A stretch of 36,225 nucleotides of DNA from the IMG/VR virus record IMGVR_UViG_3300037827_000332, positions 1-36,225 of that record; one strand, given 5' to 3'. The translations under genes and the position numbers were made by a program. Below the pieces are notes generated by a model that did no database searches, was not told the DNA's origin, and saw nothing but the letters and a program-made list of their open reading frames with translations. This stretch comes from a virus. Below, piece by piece: positions 29,037 through 36,225 of this stretch; position 1 is the first letter of the stretch, and each line of letters opens with the position of its first letter.

Positions 29037-31511
29037 ATGGCAGGCACAACGATTACTGGATTGGGCGCTGGAACGCCAAAAGCTACTGACCTTCATGTTG
29101 CGGTTGATACAACTGATACAACAATGGCGCCTAGCGGTACAGATAAAAAATACACATTAAGCGGGTTGGCTACTTTTATATTGGGCGCTGCAATGGGAAG
29201 TAATACCGTTTATGTCGCATCCACAGGGACAGATGCTGTAACTAACGGAACAATTTTGTCTCCATACGCTACTGTAAGTTATGCCATGGCGCATATAACA
29301 ACTGCAACAGCAACAAATCCTTTCACGATTCAAATATTGAGCGGTCAGATTACTGATTCTACTCAAATTTCTTGGAAACCTTACGTAAGCATAAAGGGTG
29401 AAACACAAGGAACCACCCTTCTGAATAATACGCTTGCAATAGTTGCTGACCCAACGACATGGACAGCAAATATAAATGGTACTGTATATATGCAGGATTT
29501 GACGGTCGGTCAGGTCACAATGGATTTTTCCGCTATCTCTGGCTCTGGTGGTCCAACAATAGAGTTTGATAATGTTTTTGTTAATAACACCAATACTATT
29601 ATAACAAAAGGAACGGCGACAATAAATCCAGCTTGTTATATGTATAATAGCTTTTCTGGAAATATATTTATTGATAACGCATCATTATTTTCTCAATCAA
29701 ATCAATATAATGTCATAAACATTGGTACAACTTCAGTTATTGGTCCATCTTATCTGCAATCAAGTGGAGATGTTTTCACATCAATAACTGCGATATCTGC
29801 AAATACTTTATCTGCTCCTCTTAATTCAAGTTTCTATATTTCAGGCGCAATTATGTTTGCGGCTCCTACATTTGGCGGAAGCGCTACAAACTGCAATGTA
29901 TTTATAGATGCTTCTAGTCTTGCAGCTTATACGCCAATTATAGCAAGTGGCGCGCCAACAATAACAAAAACGACGGCTGCCAACAGTGTATTTGCAAATT
30001 ACGCATCTCCAACACATTATACTCCTGTTGATACTTCTGTTAATGGACATTTGCAGGGTATAAACGCTGCGTTAGGCACTGCTGGCACAGGATTCTTGCT
30101 TGCCGCAAATAACTTATCCGATGTAGCAAGCGTGTCAACATCAAGAACAAATTTAGGGCTTGGAACAATGGCCCTACAAAATGCAAATGCTGTTGCAATA
30201 ACTGGCGGAACAATTAATGGTACAACAGTAGGCGCGACAACTCCGGCTTCATTAAGGGCGACAGCGATTACAGAAACGACATTTGCGACGGCTGGCATTG
30301 TTCATAATGCTGCTGGTGGTCTTTTCTCAAGCGGTTTGATAGTAACTGCTGACGTAACAAATAATGCGATAACAAATGCAAAACTTGCTCAAATGGCCGC
30401 AAATACAATAAAAGGAAATAATACGGGAGTTCTTGCTGATCCTATTGATTTAACGGTTTCTCAAGTTCAAACCATGATAAATGGTAGCACAGGCACATTA
30501 GGAACAATGGCTTATGAAAATTCAAATTCTATCATTGTGACTGGCGGCACTATGTCGGGCGTAGCAGTATCGTTCGGCTCTGTAAGCAGTACTCAAATCA
30601 GCGGAAGCCAAATGAATAGCACTACTATTGGTGGTGTAATCCCATCAACAGGTGCATTTACATCATTAACAGAAACAACGTTTGGAACGGCCGGAGTTGT
30701 TCATAATAATGCTTCTGGCGTATTTTCTAGTAGCTTAATCGTAGCCGCCGACATTTCTTCTATGCCGCTAACATCTAACCAAATAGCATTTGGAAGCGGA
30801 TCAAATACACTGACAAGTTCTGCGAATATAACATGGAATAATTCAAGCTTGATTATGTCGCTAGCAACTGGCTCTGAGCTTAATATAGGTGGTGGTGGTG
30901 TATTAAACAGAAAACTTGTATTGTTTGGTGCTCCCGGTGGAAATAATTTTCAGTTTTATGGAATTGGAGTGCAATCTAATGCTCAACAATATGTAACCCT
31001 TCAAAGTACAGCAGATCACGTTTTTCTTTGCGGAGCGTCATCATCATCATTTTCTGAGCTAGCAAGAATTAAGGGTACTGGCGGAATTCAATTGCCGACT
31101 GTGGGCGGAACTGCGGCATCATTAACGTATTATGAAGAGTCAACAACAATAACAATGACATTGACAGGACCATGGGGAGCAACGACATCGACTCTTCCAG
31201 TAACATTAAGCCGAGTCGGAAATATTGTCACAATGACATGGGGCGATTCTTCTCCAACGAGCAGAGTGGCTACATCCACATCAACAATCACCACCTCAAC
31301 TGGTACGGCAATTCCTGCAAGATTTTTACCTGCTGGATCAGCTTCTTTTTATGTAATGCCTGTGATTAACTTTTTGGGAAGCAATACCGGAAGTTTCGGT
31401 TCTTTCTTTTTTAGTAGTGGAGTTATGATTATTACATCCGCCATAAATGCCCAATTTACTACAGGCAACAATGTGGGAGTAATAGGAAGTTCCATTTCGT
31501 GGCTTGCTTAA
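29037..31511 (+). CDS. Tail fibre or spike with beta-helix segment and repeated modules
   Basis: An 824-residue protein. Residues about 55-260 look like a right-handed beta-helix (NTVYVASTGTDAVTNGTILS with the DUF1565-like ASTG start). Further on come NLGLGTMALQNANAVAITGG-type fibre repeats and two copies of a TETTF-ATAGIVHN / TETTF-GTAGVVHN module around residues 415 and 550. The C-terminus (VTLSRVGNIVTMTWGDSSPT) could be a trimerisation or receptor-binding domain. It is the probable host-receptor protein. Confidence 0.82.
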   Translation: MAGTTITGLGAGTPKATDLHVAVDTTDTTMAPSGTDKKYTLSGLATFILGAAMGSNTVYVASTGTDAVTNGTILSPYATVSYAMAHITTATATNPFTIQILSGQITDSTQISWKPYVSIKGETQGTTLLNNTLAIVADPTTWTANINGTVYMQDLTVGQVTMDFSAISGSGGPTIEFDNVFVNNTNTIITKGTATINPACYMYNSFSGNIFIDNASLFSQSNQYNVINIGTTSVIGPSYLQSSGDVFTSITAISANTLSAPLNSSFYISGAIMFAAPTFGGSATNCNVFIDASSLAAYTPIIASGAPTITKTTAANSVFANYASPTHYTPVDTSVNGHLQGINAALGTAGTGFLLAANNLSDVASVSTSRTNLGLGTMALQNANAVAITGGTINGTTVGATTPASLRATAITETTFATAGIVHNAAGGLFSSGLIVTADVTNNAITNAKLAQMAANTIKGNNTGVLADPIDLTVSQVQTMINGSTGTLGTMAYENSNSIIVTGGTMSGVAVSFGSVSSTQISGSQMNSTTIGGVIPSTGAFTSLTETTFGTAGVVHNNASGVFSSSLIVAADISSMPLTSNQIAFGSGSNTLTSSANITWNNSSLIMSLATGSELNIGGGGVLNRKLVLFGAPGGNNFQFYGIGVQSNAQQYVTLQSTADHVFLCGASSSSFSELARIKGTGGIQLPTVGGTAASLTYYEESTTITMTLTGPWGATTSTLPVTLSRVGNIVTMTWGDSSPTSRVATSTSTITTSTGTAIPARFLPAGSASFYVMPVINFLGSNTGSFGSFFFSSGVMIITSAINAQFTTGNNVGVIGSSISWLA

Positions 31512-31523
31512 ACAGGATGAATT

Positions 31524-31889
31524 GTGGCTAAAAAAGATGAGGTTTATTCTGAAATATCCAAAAGAATAGACAGCAACGAGAATGATATTTTGATTTTGAG
31601 AGAAAGGACGCATGATATGGACGAAAGGCAGGGTATTACGGTAGCGGCTATCGAAAAGATGAGTGTTCAACTGCTCAATATTTTTGATATAACGGAAAAG
31701 TTATCTAAAAAAACTGAAGAGATGAAACAGACAACTGATAAAATAAAGCTGGTTTCATCTCATTGGAAAACTATACTATGGGTTATTCTCATTTCGTCTT
31801 TAATCGGTTTTTCATTTGAAACAGGAATTCGAGATATTATTCATTACGTGGTTGGCGAAAAGATTGCATCAGTTATAAAAGTTAAGTGA
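31524..31889 (+). CDS. Coiled-coil membrane protein, holin-like lysis accessory
   Basis: A 121-residue protein from GTG 31524. Residues 5-75 are heptad-rich helix (SKRIDSNENDILILRERTHD, then KTEEMKQTTDKIKLV); residues about 82-101 are a membrane span (TILWVILISSLIGFSF). The shape resembles XhlA-type or small holin accessory proteins. It precedes the peptidase gene, so it may help release the lysis enzymes. Holin activity is inferred from context. Confidence 0.68.
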   Translation: MAKKDEVYSEISKRIDSNENDILILRERTHDMDERQGITVAAIEKMSVQLLNIFDITEKLSKKTEEMKQTTDKIKLVSSHWKTILWVILISSLIGFSFETGIRDIIHYVVGEKIASVIKVK

Positions 31890-31912
31890 TAAGGTTGACA
31901 ATAGGAGCCTGA

Positions 31913-32239
31913 ATGGTTGACAAACAAGCAAAATTCACATCAATGATATCTGACTTAATAAAAAAGTCTTATGATTTAGGATATCAAATGACGTTTGCGG
32001 AGGCATATCGTCCGCCAGATGTTGCTGCGCTATACGCTACCCAAGGAAGGGGAATTAAAGATTCTCTTCATTGTCAAAGGCTCGCTGTTGATTTCAATGT
32101 TTTCAAAAATGGAAAGCTTTTAACTTCGGGTGATCAATTTGAAGATTTAGGAAAATATTGGGAATCTATTGGCGGTTCATGGGGTGGTCGATTCAATGAC
32201 GGAAATCATTTTTCGCTTGAGCACAATGGTGTGAAATGA
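31913..32239 (+). CDS. M15-family peptidoglycan peptidase (endolysin)
   Basis: A 108-residue single-domain L-alanyl-D-glutamate type endopeptidase. The zinc motif SLHCQRLAVDF gives H53 and D60; the second motif NHFSLEH near residues 98-104 supplies H99 and a nearby acidic residue. It cleaves the peptide stem of peptidoglycan. It lacks a signal peptide, so it needs a holin or other export. The next gene overlaps by 4 bases. Confidence 0.92.
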   Translation: MVDKQAKFTSMISDLIKKSYDLGYQMTFAEAYRPPDVAALYATQGRGIKDSLHCQRLAVDFNVFKNGKLLTSGDQFEDLGKYWESIGGSWGGRFNDGNHFSLEHNGVK

Positions 32240-32790
32240 TGGAATACAAAGAAATACGAAGTCACATAAAATCTGGCGATATTCTCCTATGCTCGGGGAA
32301 TTCTTTTTTCTCAAAGATGATACAAAAATTTACCCGATCAAAATGGTCTCACGTAGCGTTTATCATACGATTGGATATCATTGATAGGGTTATGGTACTT
32401 GAAAGCGTTGAGTCGATAGGCGTGCGCTGTGTGCCACTCAGTGCGTATTTTAATAATTATAATGGTTCTCGTATGCCATACTCAGGTGAATTGATGATTG
32501 CAAGACATCGAAACATGCGTGAATGCCACATTGAGAAACTATCCCAGCATGCCGTTGATCTTTTGGGTCATCAGTACGATAGCGCAGAGATAGCGCGAAT
32601 TACATCACGTCTGGCGACAGCGTTTATCAAAAAAGGTGAGTGCGCCCTCCCAGAGACGGACGACGCTTATATCTGCTCAGAATACGTTTATGAGTGCTTT
32701 AAGTCGATTGGCATTATTATTAATCACAGTTGTGGTTTTGTCGCTCCGAAGGATTTTGCGGAGGACGAGAATGTTATTAAGGTTTTTTAA
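32236..32790 (+). CDS. YiiX/YebB-type permuted papain-fold hydrolase
   Basis: A 184-residue protein of the circularly permuted NlpC/P60 superfamily (YiiX-like). The order His before Cys is visible: KWSHVAFII with H39, an acidic LES at about 56, and YICSEYVYECF with C147. These enzymes hydrolyse amide or ester bonds in peptidoglycan or lipids. Paired with an M15 peptidase at the end of the late operon, it may add a second wall- or membrane-degrading activity to lysis, though an accessory role cannot be excluded. It meets the leftward unit tail to tail. Confidence 0.82.
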   Translation: MMEYKEIRSHIKSGDILLCSGNSFFSKMIQKFTRSKWSHVAFIIRLDIIDRVMVLESVESIGVRCVPLSAYFNNYNGSRMPYSGELMIARHRNMRECHIEKLSQHAVDLLGHQYDSAEIARITSRLATAFIKKGECALPETDDAYICSEYVYECFKSIGIIINHSCGFVAPKDFAEDENVIKVF

Positions 32791-32957
32791 ATTTTTTTCT
32801 CTAAATTTTTAAATACTTCAAGCAAACATATTTTCATTCTTTCTTCAATTACAAATTCAATGCACTCTAGCATTGGTCTTTTTATTATTTTCACAATTTC
32901 TTCAACGAGTTGTTCAGAAGTTATTTTTCCCAAATCTTCATAATATTTTTTTTTCAT
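32787..32957 (-). CDS. 56-residue charged helical protein
   Basis: The last gene of the leftward unit, overlapping the end of the rightward unit by 4 bases. Begins MKKKYYEDLGKITSEQLVEE, with Lys/Glu-rich helix throughout. A GGATT precedes the ATG. Not in a recognised family. Confidence 0.55.
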   Translation of the reverse strand: MKKKYYEDLGKITSEQLVEEIVKIIKRPMLECIEFVIEERMKICLLEVFKNLEKKI

Positions 32958-32960
32958 AAC

Positions 32961-33092
32961 TTAATCCTTAATATCCCAAATTGATAACATAATGCATCCA
33001 GCAGATGTTGCGATTACCTGATCATGAAGATTTAATGCGGCACATATTATACAGCATATGTAACATATAAAAGCGCATACTTTTACAGTCAT
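32961..33092 (-). CDS. 43-residue Cys-rich hydrophobic peptide
   Basis: ATG 33092 follows AAGGAG. The peptide MTVKVCAFICYICCIICAAL is followed by a polar tail. Five cysteines are within 12 residues. It could be a membrane or metal-linked peptide. It overlaps the gene upstream by 4 bases (ATGA). Confidence 0.5.
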   Translation of the reverse strand: MTVKVCAFICYICCIICAALNLHDQVIATSAGCIMLSIWDIKD

Positions 33093-33202
33093 ATTATAAA
33101 ACTCCTTGTATAGTATATATTTCCATCTATATCAAGAAGCCTAATAATGTAAAACATACCTAGTCCGCATGGAAAACTTAAAATACAGAATTTATGAAAC
33201 AT
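33089..33202 (-). CDS. 37-residue peptide
   Basis: ATG 33202 follows GAGGATTAAATT, the ribosome site also seen before several genes here. Reads MFHKFCILSFPCGLGMFYII, then RLLDIDGNIYYTRSF. Short and overlapping, hence moderate support. Function unknown. Confidence 0.45.
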   Translation of the reverse strand: MFHKFCILSFPCGLGMFYIIRLLDIDGNIYYTRSFII

Positions 33203-33217
33203 AATTTAATCCTCATT

Positions 33218-33397
33218 TTAATAGCTGCAACAAAATCGAATAAACTTAATGTTTTTTGGTATTTTTTTTAAATCAACTTGATAGTATATGGTTGTATGAT
33301 AACAATATTCATTTACCGCATAGTCTATATTATACATTTTTTCTTCATCTTTTTCTTCTGGATTTATAACTCCTTCAACACTGTATGAGACGCTCAT
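33218..33397 (-). CDS. 59-residue Tyr-rich protein
   Basis: ATG 33397 with GAGGATTAATT directly upstream. Reads MSVSYSVEGVINPEEKDEEK, then NEYCYHTTIYYQVDLKKIPK. No domain recognised. Fits the packing of this operon. Confidence 0.55.
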   Translation of the reverse strand: MSVSYSVEGVINPEEKDEEKMYNIDYAVNEYCYHTTIYYQVDLKKIPKNIKFIRFCCSY

Positions 33398-33399
33398 AA

Positions 33400-33567
33400 T
33401 TAATCCTCATACTTGACCATGGCTTGTGAAAAATCATTATCCAAGTTAATGAGTAGTCCAAAATATGGCTGCCATCCTTCTTTTATGTGGTCTTTAATTT
33501 TCTCAGAAATATTATCTTGAAATGGAGAAAACAACACAACATAATCAACAATCTTTCTTTCGCTCAT
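33400..33567 (-). CDS. DUF1737-like small protein
   Basis: A 55-residue protein: MSERKIVDYVVLFSPFQDNI, then EKIKDHIKEGWQPYFGLLIN and FSQAMVKYED. The pattern Val-Asp-Tyr-x-Val, a helix, EGWQP and QAMVKY is that of DUF1737 proteins, common in phages and bacteria, with no known function. It overlaps the neighbour upstream by 4 bases. Confidence 0.8.
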   Translation of the reverse strand: MSERKIVDYVVLFSPFQDNISEKIKDHIKEGWQPYFGLLINLDNDFSQAMVKYED

Positions 33568-33788
33568 GATTTAATTTCCTCTGACGTAAATATTAATCTA
33601 ACGGCCTTTTTTGAGGCACTCCATAGACTTTCTACTTCTTTTAAGTACAAAGTTGATCCAGAACAAAGGCCAGAAAGATTATTGTATTCAAATTCAATAA
33701 TCCATTCATTTGTTTGGTTTTCAGGATATTTATTCAATATTTCTTTCAAATCTTTTAATTGTATTCCATGACTTTTCTTGATAACCAC
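33564..33788 (-). CDS. Unknown 74-residue protein
   Basis: Starts at GTG 33788 overlapping the previous stop, behind GAGGGGATTG. Reads MVIKKSHGIQLKDLKEILNK, an aromatic strand (NEWIIEFEYNNLSGLCSG) and a basic helix. Family not recognised. Confidence 0.65.
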   Translation of the reverse strand: MVIKKSHGIQLKDLKEILNKYPENQTNEWIIEFEYNNLSGLCSGSTLYLKEVESLWSASKKAVRLIFTSEEIKS

Positions 33789-34036
33789 TATTCAATCCCC
33801 TCAATAGGTTTACCGCAGTACGGGCAGAAAACAAAATCATCTTGTTTTCTTGATAAAACATTTTTTTTATCACATGACTGAAAATACATTTTTGGTTGTT
33901 CTTCCCAATCTGATGGATATGAGAGATTAATATATTTTGTCCACTTGCACTTTTGATCGTTTTTCCTATAAATTGCCTCACAAAATCCCATTAGATATGA
34001 TCTGGTGTCTAAGTCCGTACTTTCTTTATTTTCCAT
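33788..34036 (-). CDS. Small protein with C-terminal zinc ribbon
   Basis: An 82-residue protein. The last third has CPYCGKPIEG, a single CxxC pair, with another Cys further upstream (FQSCDKK). It may bind zinc as a dimer. The upstream part is polar. It overlaps the gene before it by 11 bases. Function unknown. Confidence 0.65.
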   Translation of the reverse strand: MENKESTDLDTRSYLMGFCEAIYRKNDQKCKWTKYINLSYPSDWEEQPKMYFQSCDKKNVLSRKQDDFVFCPYCGKPIEGIE

Positions 34037-34655
34037 CTTTAGCCCTCATTGCGGCATCTATTGCTTCACGTATGCTTTTTCCTTTCCCGACAGTTATACA
34101 GCCAAATATTGCAATTATTTGATCATGATCTCTACTGAAATCTATCCCCTTATTATGAACAAAATCCAACCTTTCTGTGTCGGTGATTTGTTTTTTGCAA
34201 TTGCATTTATTTTCCTCTACGATAGAATTGCATAGTTTGCATATTTGTTTATCTGCCCAATGTTCTTTTATTTCTTTTTTTACGCTTTCTTCTCTCAAGA
34301 AAATTCCTTGAATTTGGCAATAATTATTATTTATTTGTTTTTCAATTTCTCTTATTTTATTTGGGATCAACTCTCCCACATCAATTTGATTATCTCTTTC
34401 AACTTTTTTGATTTGTTTTTCCAACAAACTAAGTCTTTTATGTATATCATCAATATAAATATTGAGTTCAGATATATCTTCTATTAATTCTCTTTTTAAA
34501 TCTGATGATATGCAAGTTTCTTTCACGTCAAAATCTCCTTTATCAATATTCAGAAAAACATATCTTAACGTAGACACAAAATCATGAGTTGAGAAGTTTT
34601 CACCTTCTTTAATAGATTTAATTAAAAATTCACATAACTTTTCTTTATCAAGCAT
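34026..34655 (-). CDS. Coiled-coil protein with Cys-rich segment
   Basis: A 209-residue protein. Residues about 60-135 form long helices (DDIHKRLSLLEKQIKKVERD, then IREIEKQINNNYCQIQGIFL), followed by a Cys-rich patch (ADKQICKLCNSIVEENKCNC). The end resembles a short alpha/beta unit (QIIAIFGCITVGKGKSIREA). ATG 34655 follows GGAGAC. Family not recognised. Confidence 0.7.
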   Translation of the reverse strand: MLDKEKLCEFLIKSIKEGENFSTHDFVSTLRYVFLNIDKGDFDVKETCISSDLKRELIEDISELNIYIDDIHKRLSLLEKQIKKVERDNQIDVGELIPNKIREIEKQINNNYCQIQGIFLREESVKKEIKEHWADKQICKLCNSIVEENKCNCKKQITDTERLDFVHNKGIDFSRDHDQIIAIFGCITVGKGKSIREAIDAAMRAKDGK

Positions 34656-35124
34656 ATTTAGTCTCCTTGTGGCAGTCGCAGTTGCATCTTTCTCTGTAAA
34701 TAAAAATTGATTCTGTTTTTCCGCAAAAACATTTACTGCATAATTTTAATGATTCACTTTCACATAATTCAATATGCGCTACAGTAAGATTATCCATACA
34801 GAGCGTTTCTTTTTGTTGTTCATTGCATTTGCATTCAGATTTTTTAACAAATATTTTTTCGTTAATATCTGTACAGTTTCTGCAATAATCTTCATTTGGA
34901 AAATCAAACTCTACAGATTTATTCGTCGACAACTCAATTAACAATTCAACATAATGCTTAGCCTTTTCCAGATCATTGAGTCCGCCTTTTGATTTCCATC
35001 TGCAAACATATTTAATAACATTTCCAGACAAAAAGTCTATGCCATTTCTATGAATAAATTCTACGGGTTGAATGGCGAAATCCTTGTAATGGCTTCCGCC
35101 TATTTGTTCGTCAAGTGCTGACAT
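34648..35124 (-). CDS. DUF3310 protein with Cys-rich C-terminal extension
   Basis: I start at ATG 35124 (MSALDEQIGG), where AAGGA lies 9 bases upstream; the reading from 35133 overlaps that site. The first 65 residues (QIGGSHYKDFAIQPVEFIHR, then KYVCRWKSKGGLNDLEKAKH) are the DUF3310 (SaV-like) domain seen in many phage genomes, of uncertain biochemical role, often near nucleotide metabolism genes. The C-terminal 90 residues add three Cys-rich patches (CRNCTD, KSECKCNEQQKE, KCFCGK) unlike usual DUF3310 proteins. Confidence 0.85.
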   Translation of the reverse strand: MSALDEQIGGSHYKDFAIQPVEFIHRNGIDFLSGNVIKYVCRWKSKGGLNDLEKAKHYVELLIELSTNKSVEFDFPNEDYCRNCTDINEKIFVKKSECKCNEQQKETLCMDNLTVAHIELCESESLKLCSKCFCGKTESIFIYRERCNCDCHKETKYA

Positions 35125-35560
35125 AATTTTCATTCCTTATATTGCATTCATTTATTGCCTCTGATCTAGAAGAAAACATATTTTTCATGTTATACCATGT
35201 TCCACTTCCTACGCCTGTCTCTTCGCACATTGCCTGCCATTCTTCTTCTTTATTGCAATAGTGTTCTAAAGATATTTTCTTTATTATATATGGCTCATTG
35301 GTAACCAATATCCATTTTTCAGAAAAATATTTTGTTTCGCCTCCTTTTCCATAGCATTCTGGGCATGATATGGTTTTGTTTTTCAGTGCGAGAATTAAGT
35401 TTTTATCTCCATTGCATAATTCGCAGTTAATAAACCTTTTTTCTGGCATGCGTGTAATAATAAAAACCTTTTGATTCAATAAGAATGGCGGAAGGTATAT
35501 TGCTTTATCTAAAAACTCCTTGAAAGAATCTTTAACTTTTTGTTTAGAGAGTGAAGTCAT
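35111..35560 (-). CDS. Zinc-ribbon protein, unknown
   Basis: A 149-residue protein with CELCNGDKN near residue 46 and CPECYGKGG near 68, a pair of CxxCxG motifs as in DnaJ-type zinc domains (compare 12581). The C-terminal half is a mixed alpha/beta region (WQAMCEETGVGSGTWYNMKN). Its ATG overlaps the stop of the ORF before it. Function unknown. Confidence 0.7.
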   Translation of the reverse strand: MTSLSKQKVKDSFKEFLDKAIYLPPFLLNQKVFIITRMPEKRFINCELCNGDKNLILALKNKTISCPECYGKGGETKYFSEKWILVTNEPYIIKKISLEHYCNKEEEWQAMCEETGVGSGTWYNMKNMFSSRSEAINECNIRNENYVST

Positions 35561-35733
35561 TAAATTCTCCTTTTAATTTGAAGGTAATATGTATAACAAA
35601 TTATTATGGCAATAGAAATAATAATACCAAACCAAAAAGGCATTGTTACCAACCACCATGACCAATTAATAACATTGCATAATTTTAATACTACAAAAAT
35701 TAATCATAACAACATTGGAAATGTTATGTGCAT
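35560..35733 (-). pseudogene. Two-span membrane ORF interrupted by in-frame TGA
   Basis: ATG 35733 has a strong GAGGAG 7 bases upstream. The frame reads MHITFPMLL, then TGA (35706-35704), then LIFVVLKLCNVINWSWWLVT and a second hydrophobic segment (FWFGIIISIAIIICYTYYL), ending at TAA that overlaps the next ATG. It fills the slot between neighbours exactly. With Trp at the TGA it would be a normal 57-residue membrane protein. The same TTGTTATGATT context interrupts the ORF at 11248. Probably a mutated gene, or a readthrough site. Confidence 0.5.
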
Positions 35734-35734
35734 A

Positions 35735-36045
35735 TCAAATCTCCTCAAAAGTTTGTTCTTCAATGTTTATGCGGGTTATTTTTTTGATGTCTTCTTTTAA
35801 TATTTCGTAATGTTGTGATGATAAAATAGACGTCATATTTAAAAACAAATATTCATCAGAAATTTGATCAAGATAGCCTACTGTTATGACGGAAGTATTT
35901 TTTTGAGTAATTGAAATCAAATTTCCTTGCTTTATTTTTGAAAAATCAGGGCGTTTTTCTGATTTATATCTCCATCCTTTTAAATTTAAAATATTATAAC
36001 CATCTTTAAATAGTCAAAAGCCCGAAACTTAATTTCTCTGTTCAT
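35735..36045 (-). CDS. YopX-like start joined to a second frame by a possible -1 frameshift
   Basis: ATG 36045 opens MNREIKFRAFDYLK, the start typical of YopX-family phage proteins, and reaches TAA at 35988-35986 after 19 codons. A -1 step at T TTA AAG (36010-36004) leads into an open frame of about 85 codons (DGYNILNLKGWRYKSEKRPD, then LISITQKNTSVITVGYLDQI) ending at 35735. That frame has no good start codon until TTG 35920. The heptamer is a canonical slippery sequence. Alternatives are a real indel or a sequencing error. Confidence 0.6.
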
Positions 36046-36191
36046 CAAATCACCACCTGTTCTGAAATTTTATAATTAAACTTATCAAGGAATTTAACGT
36101 ATGTCTCTGCTGTTTGTTTTTTTGAAAACACAGCAACAATGCAAAATTGTTTTTCGCTAAATACTATGTAGACGATTTTTTGTTTTTTCAT
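36045..36191 (-). CDS. 48-residue protein upstream of the YopX-like gene
   Basis: ATG 36191 with GGAG about 11 bases upstream. Reads MKKQKIVYIVFSEKQFCIVA, then KKQTAETYVKFLDKFNYKIS. Its TGA overlaps the next ATG (TGATG), so the two are probably coupled. Strand then helix, function unknown. The hexamer array begins about 20 bases upstream. Confidence 0.55.
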   Translation of the reverse strand: MKKQKIVYIVFSEKQFCIVAVFSKKQTAETYVKFLDKFNYKISEQVVI

Positions 36192-36211
36192 AAATAATCA
36201 GTCTCCGAAAT

Positions 36212-36225
36212 AGACCTCGACGTCG
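36212..36225. repeat. Resumed CGACNN hexamers at contig end
   Basis: The last bases (GACCTCGACGTCG) match the hexamer array at 1-82. Joining end to start breaks the phase by a few bases, as expected if repeat units are missing at the junction. This supports a circular map or a terminal-redundancy break in the array. Confidence 0.6.

Noticed and set aside
11248-35733. Genome-wide reassignment of TGA to Trp
   Set aside because: Many well-supported genes, such as those at 8633, 10217 and 36045, end in TGA overlapping the next start.
1-36225. CRISPR array, insertion sequence, reverse transcriptase or toxin-antitoxin pair
   Set aside because: No regular spaced repeats, no transposase or RT motifs, and the YdaS-like protein is best explained as the Cro-position regulator.

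Overview
The window looks like an essentially complete genome of a tailed bacteriophage with a P22-like, short-tailed (podovirus) head and tail module. It is AT-rich and probably infects a gammaproteobacterium. That host guess rests on the sigma70-type promoters, a gamma-type CsrA, a bacterial proline tRNA with encoded CCA, and strong Shine-Dalgarno sites; no host gene is present to confirm it. No integrase, transposase, CRISPR array or bacterial chromosomal gene was recognised.

Layout. A control region at about 3.9-4.6 kb separates two divergent transcription units. It holds a leftward XRE repressor gene (4086-4412) with its own promoter (4491-4519) and intrinsic terminator (4016-4044), a second strong leftward promoter (3933-3961), and a rightward YdaS/Cro-like regulator (4608-4991). 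The rightward unit runs from 4608 to 32790: regulator, replication initiator with a TIGR02220-type C-terminus, a zinc-finger protein, about 25 very small overlapping genes including a VRR-NUC nuclease, a tRNA-Pro, then (from a TTGACG-N18-TATAAC promoter at 12500) the late genes. The late order is terminase small and large subunits, portal, scaffold, coat, gp4-like and gp10-like head completion proteins, ejection-type internal proteins, tail and fibre proteins, then a lysis cassette with a coiled-coil/membrane protein, an M15 peptidase and a YiiX-like permuted papain-fold protein. The leftward unit starts at 3933-3961, runs down to position 1 and, if the molecule is circular, continues from 36225 down to 32787, where it meets the rightward unit tail to tail with a 4-base overlap. 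This unit encodes a Sak4-like RecA-fold ATPase, a DUF669-like protein, CsrA, and many small proteins including DUF3310 and DUF1737 members. The contig ends fall in a GC-rich degenerate hexamer array (CGACNN) that is unlike the rest of the genome.

What stands out. (1) Two leftward RNAs, at 991-1147 and 2884-3024, have a perfect 8-bp acceptor helix, a nearly identical D-arm and a canonical T-arm, but 87-100 nt of other structure where the anticodon arm should be; one ends in encoded ACCA. (2) A 6-bp-stem, 13-nt-loop hairpin with compensatory stem changes occurs twice in the same operon, next to the tRNA-like RNAs. (3) Two promoters (9973 and 17038) run straight into compact GC-rich leaders. (4) Four small genes appear broken or recoded: two by -1 frameshifts at textbook slippery sites, and two membrane-peptide ORFs by an in-frame TGA in the same TTGTTATGATT context. 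(5) CsrA is encoded 28 nt downstream of the first tRNA-like RNA. Together these suggest an RNA-centred regulatory layer in this phage. That is an inference from the sequence, not something shown.
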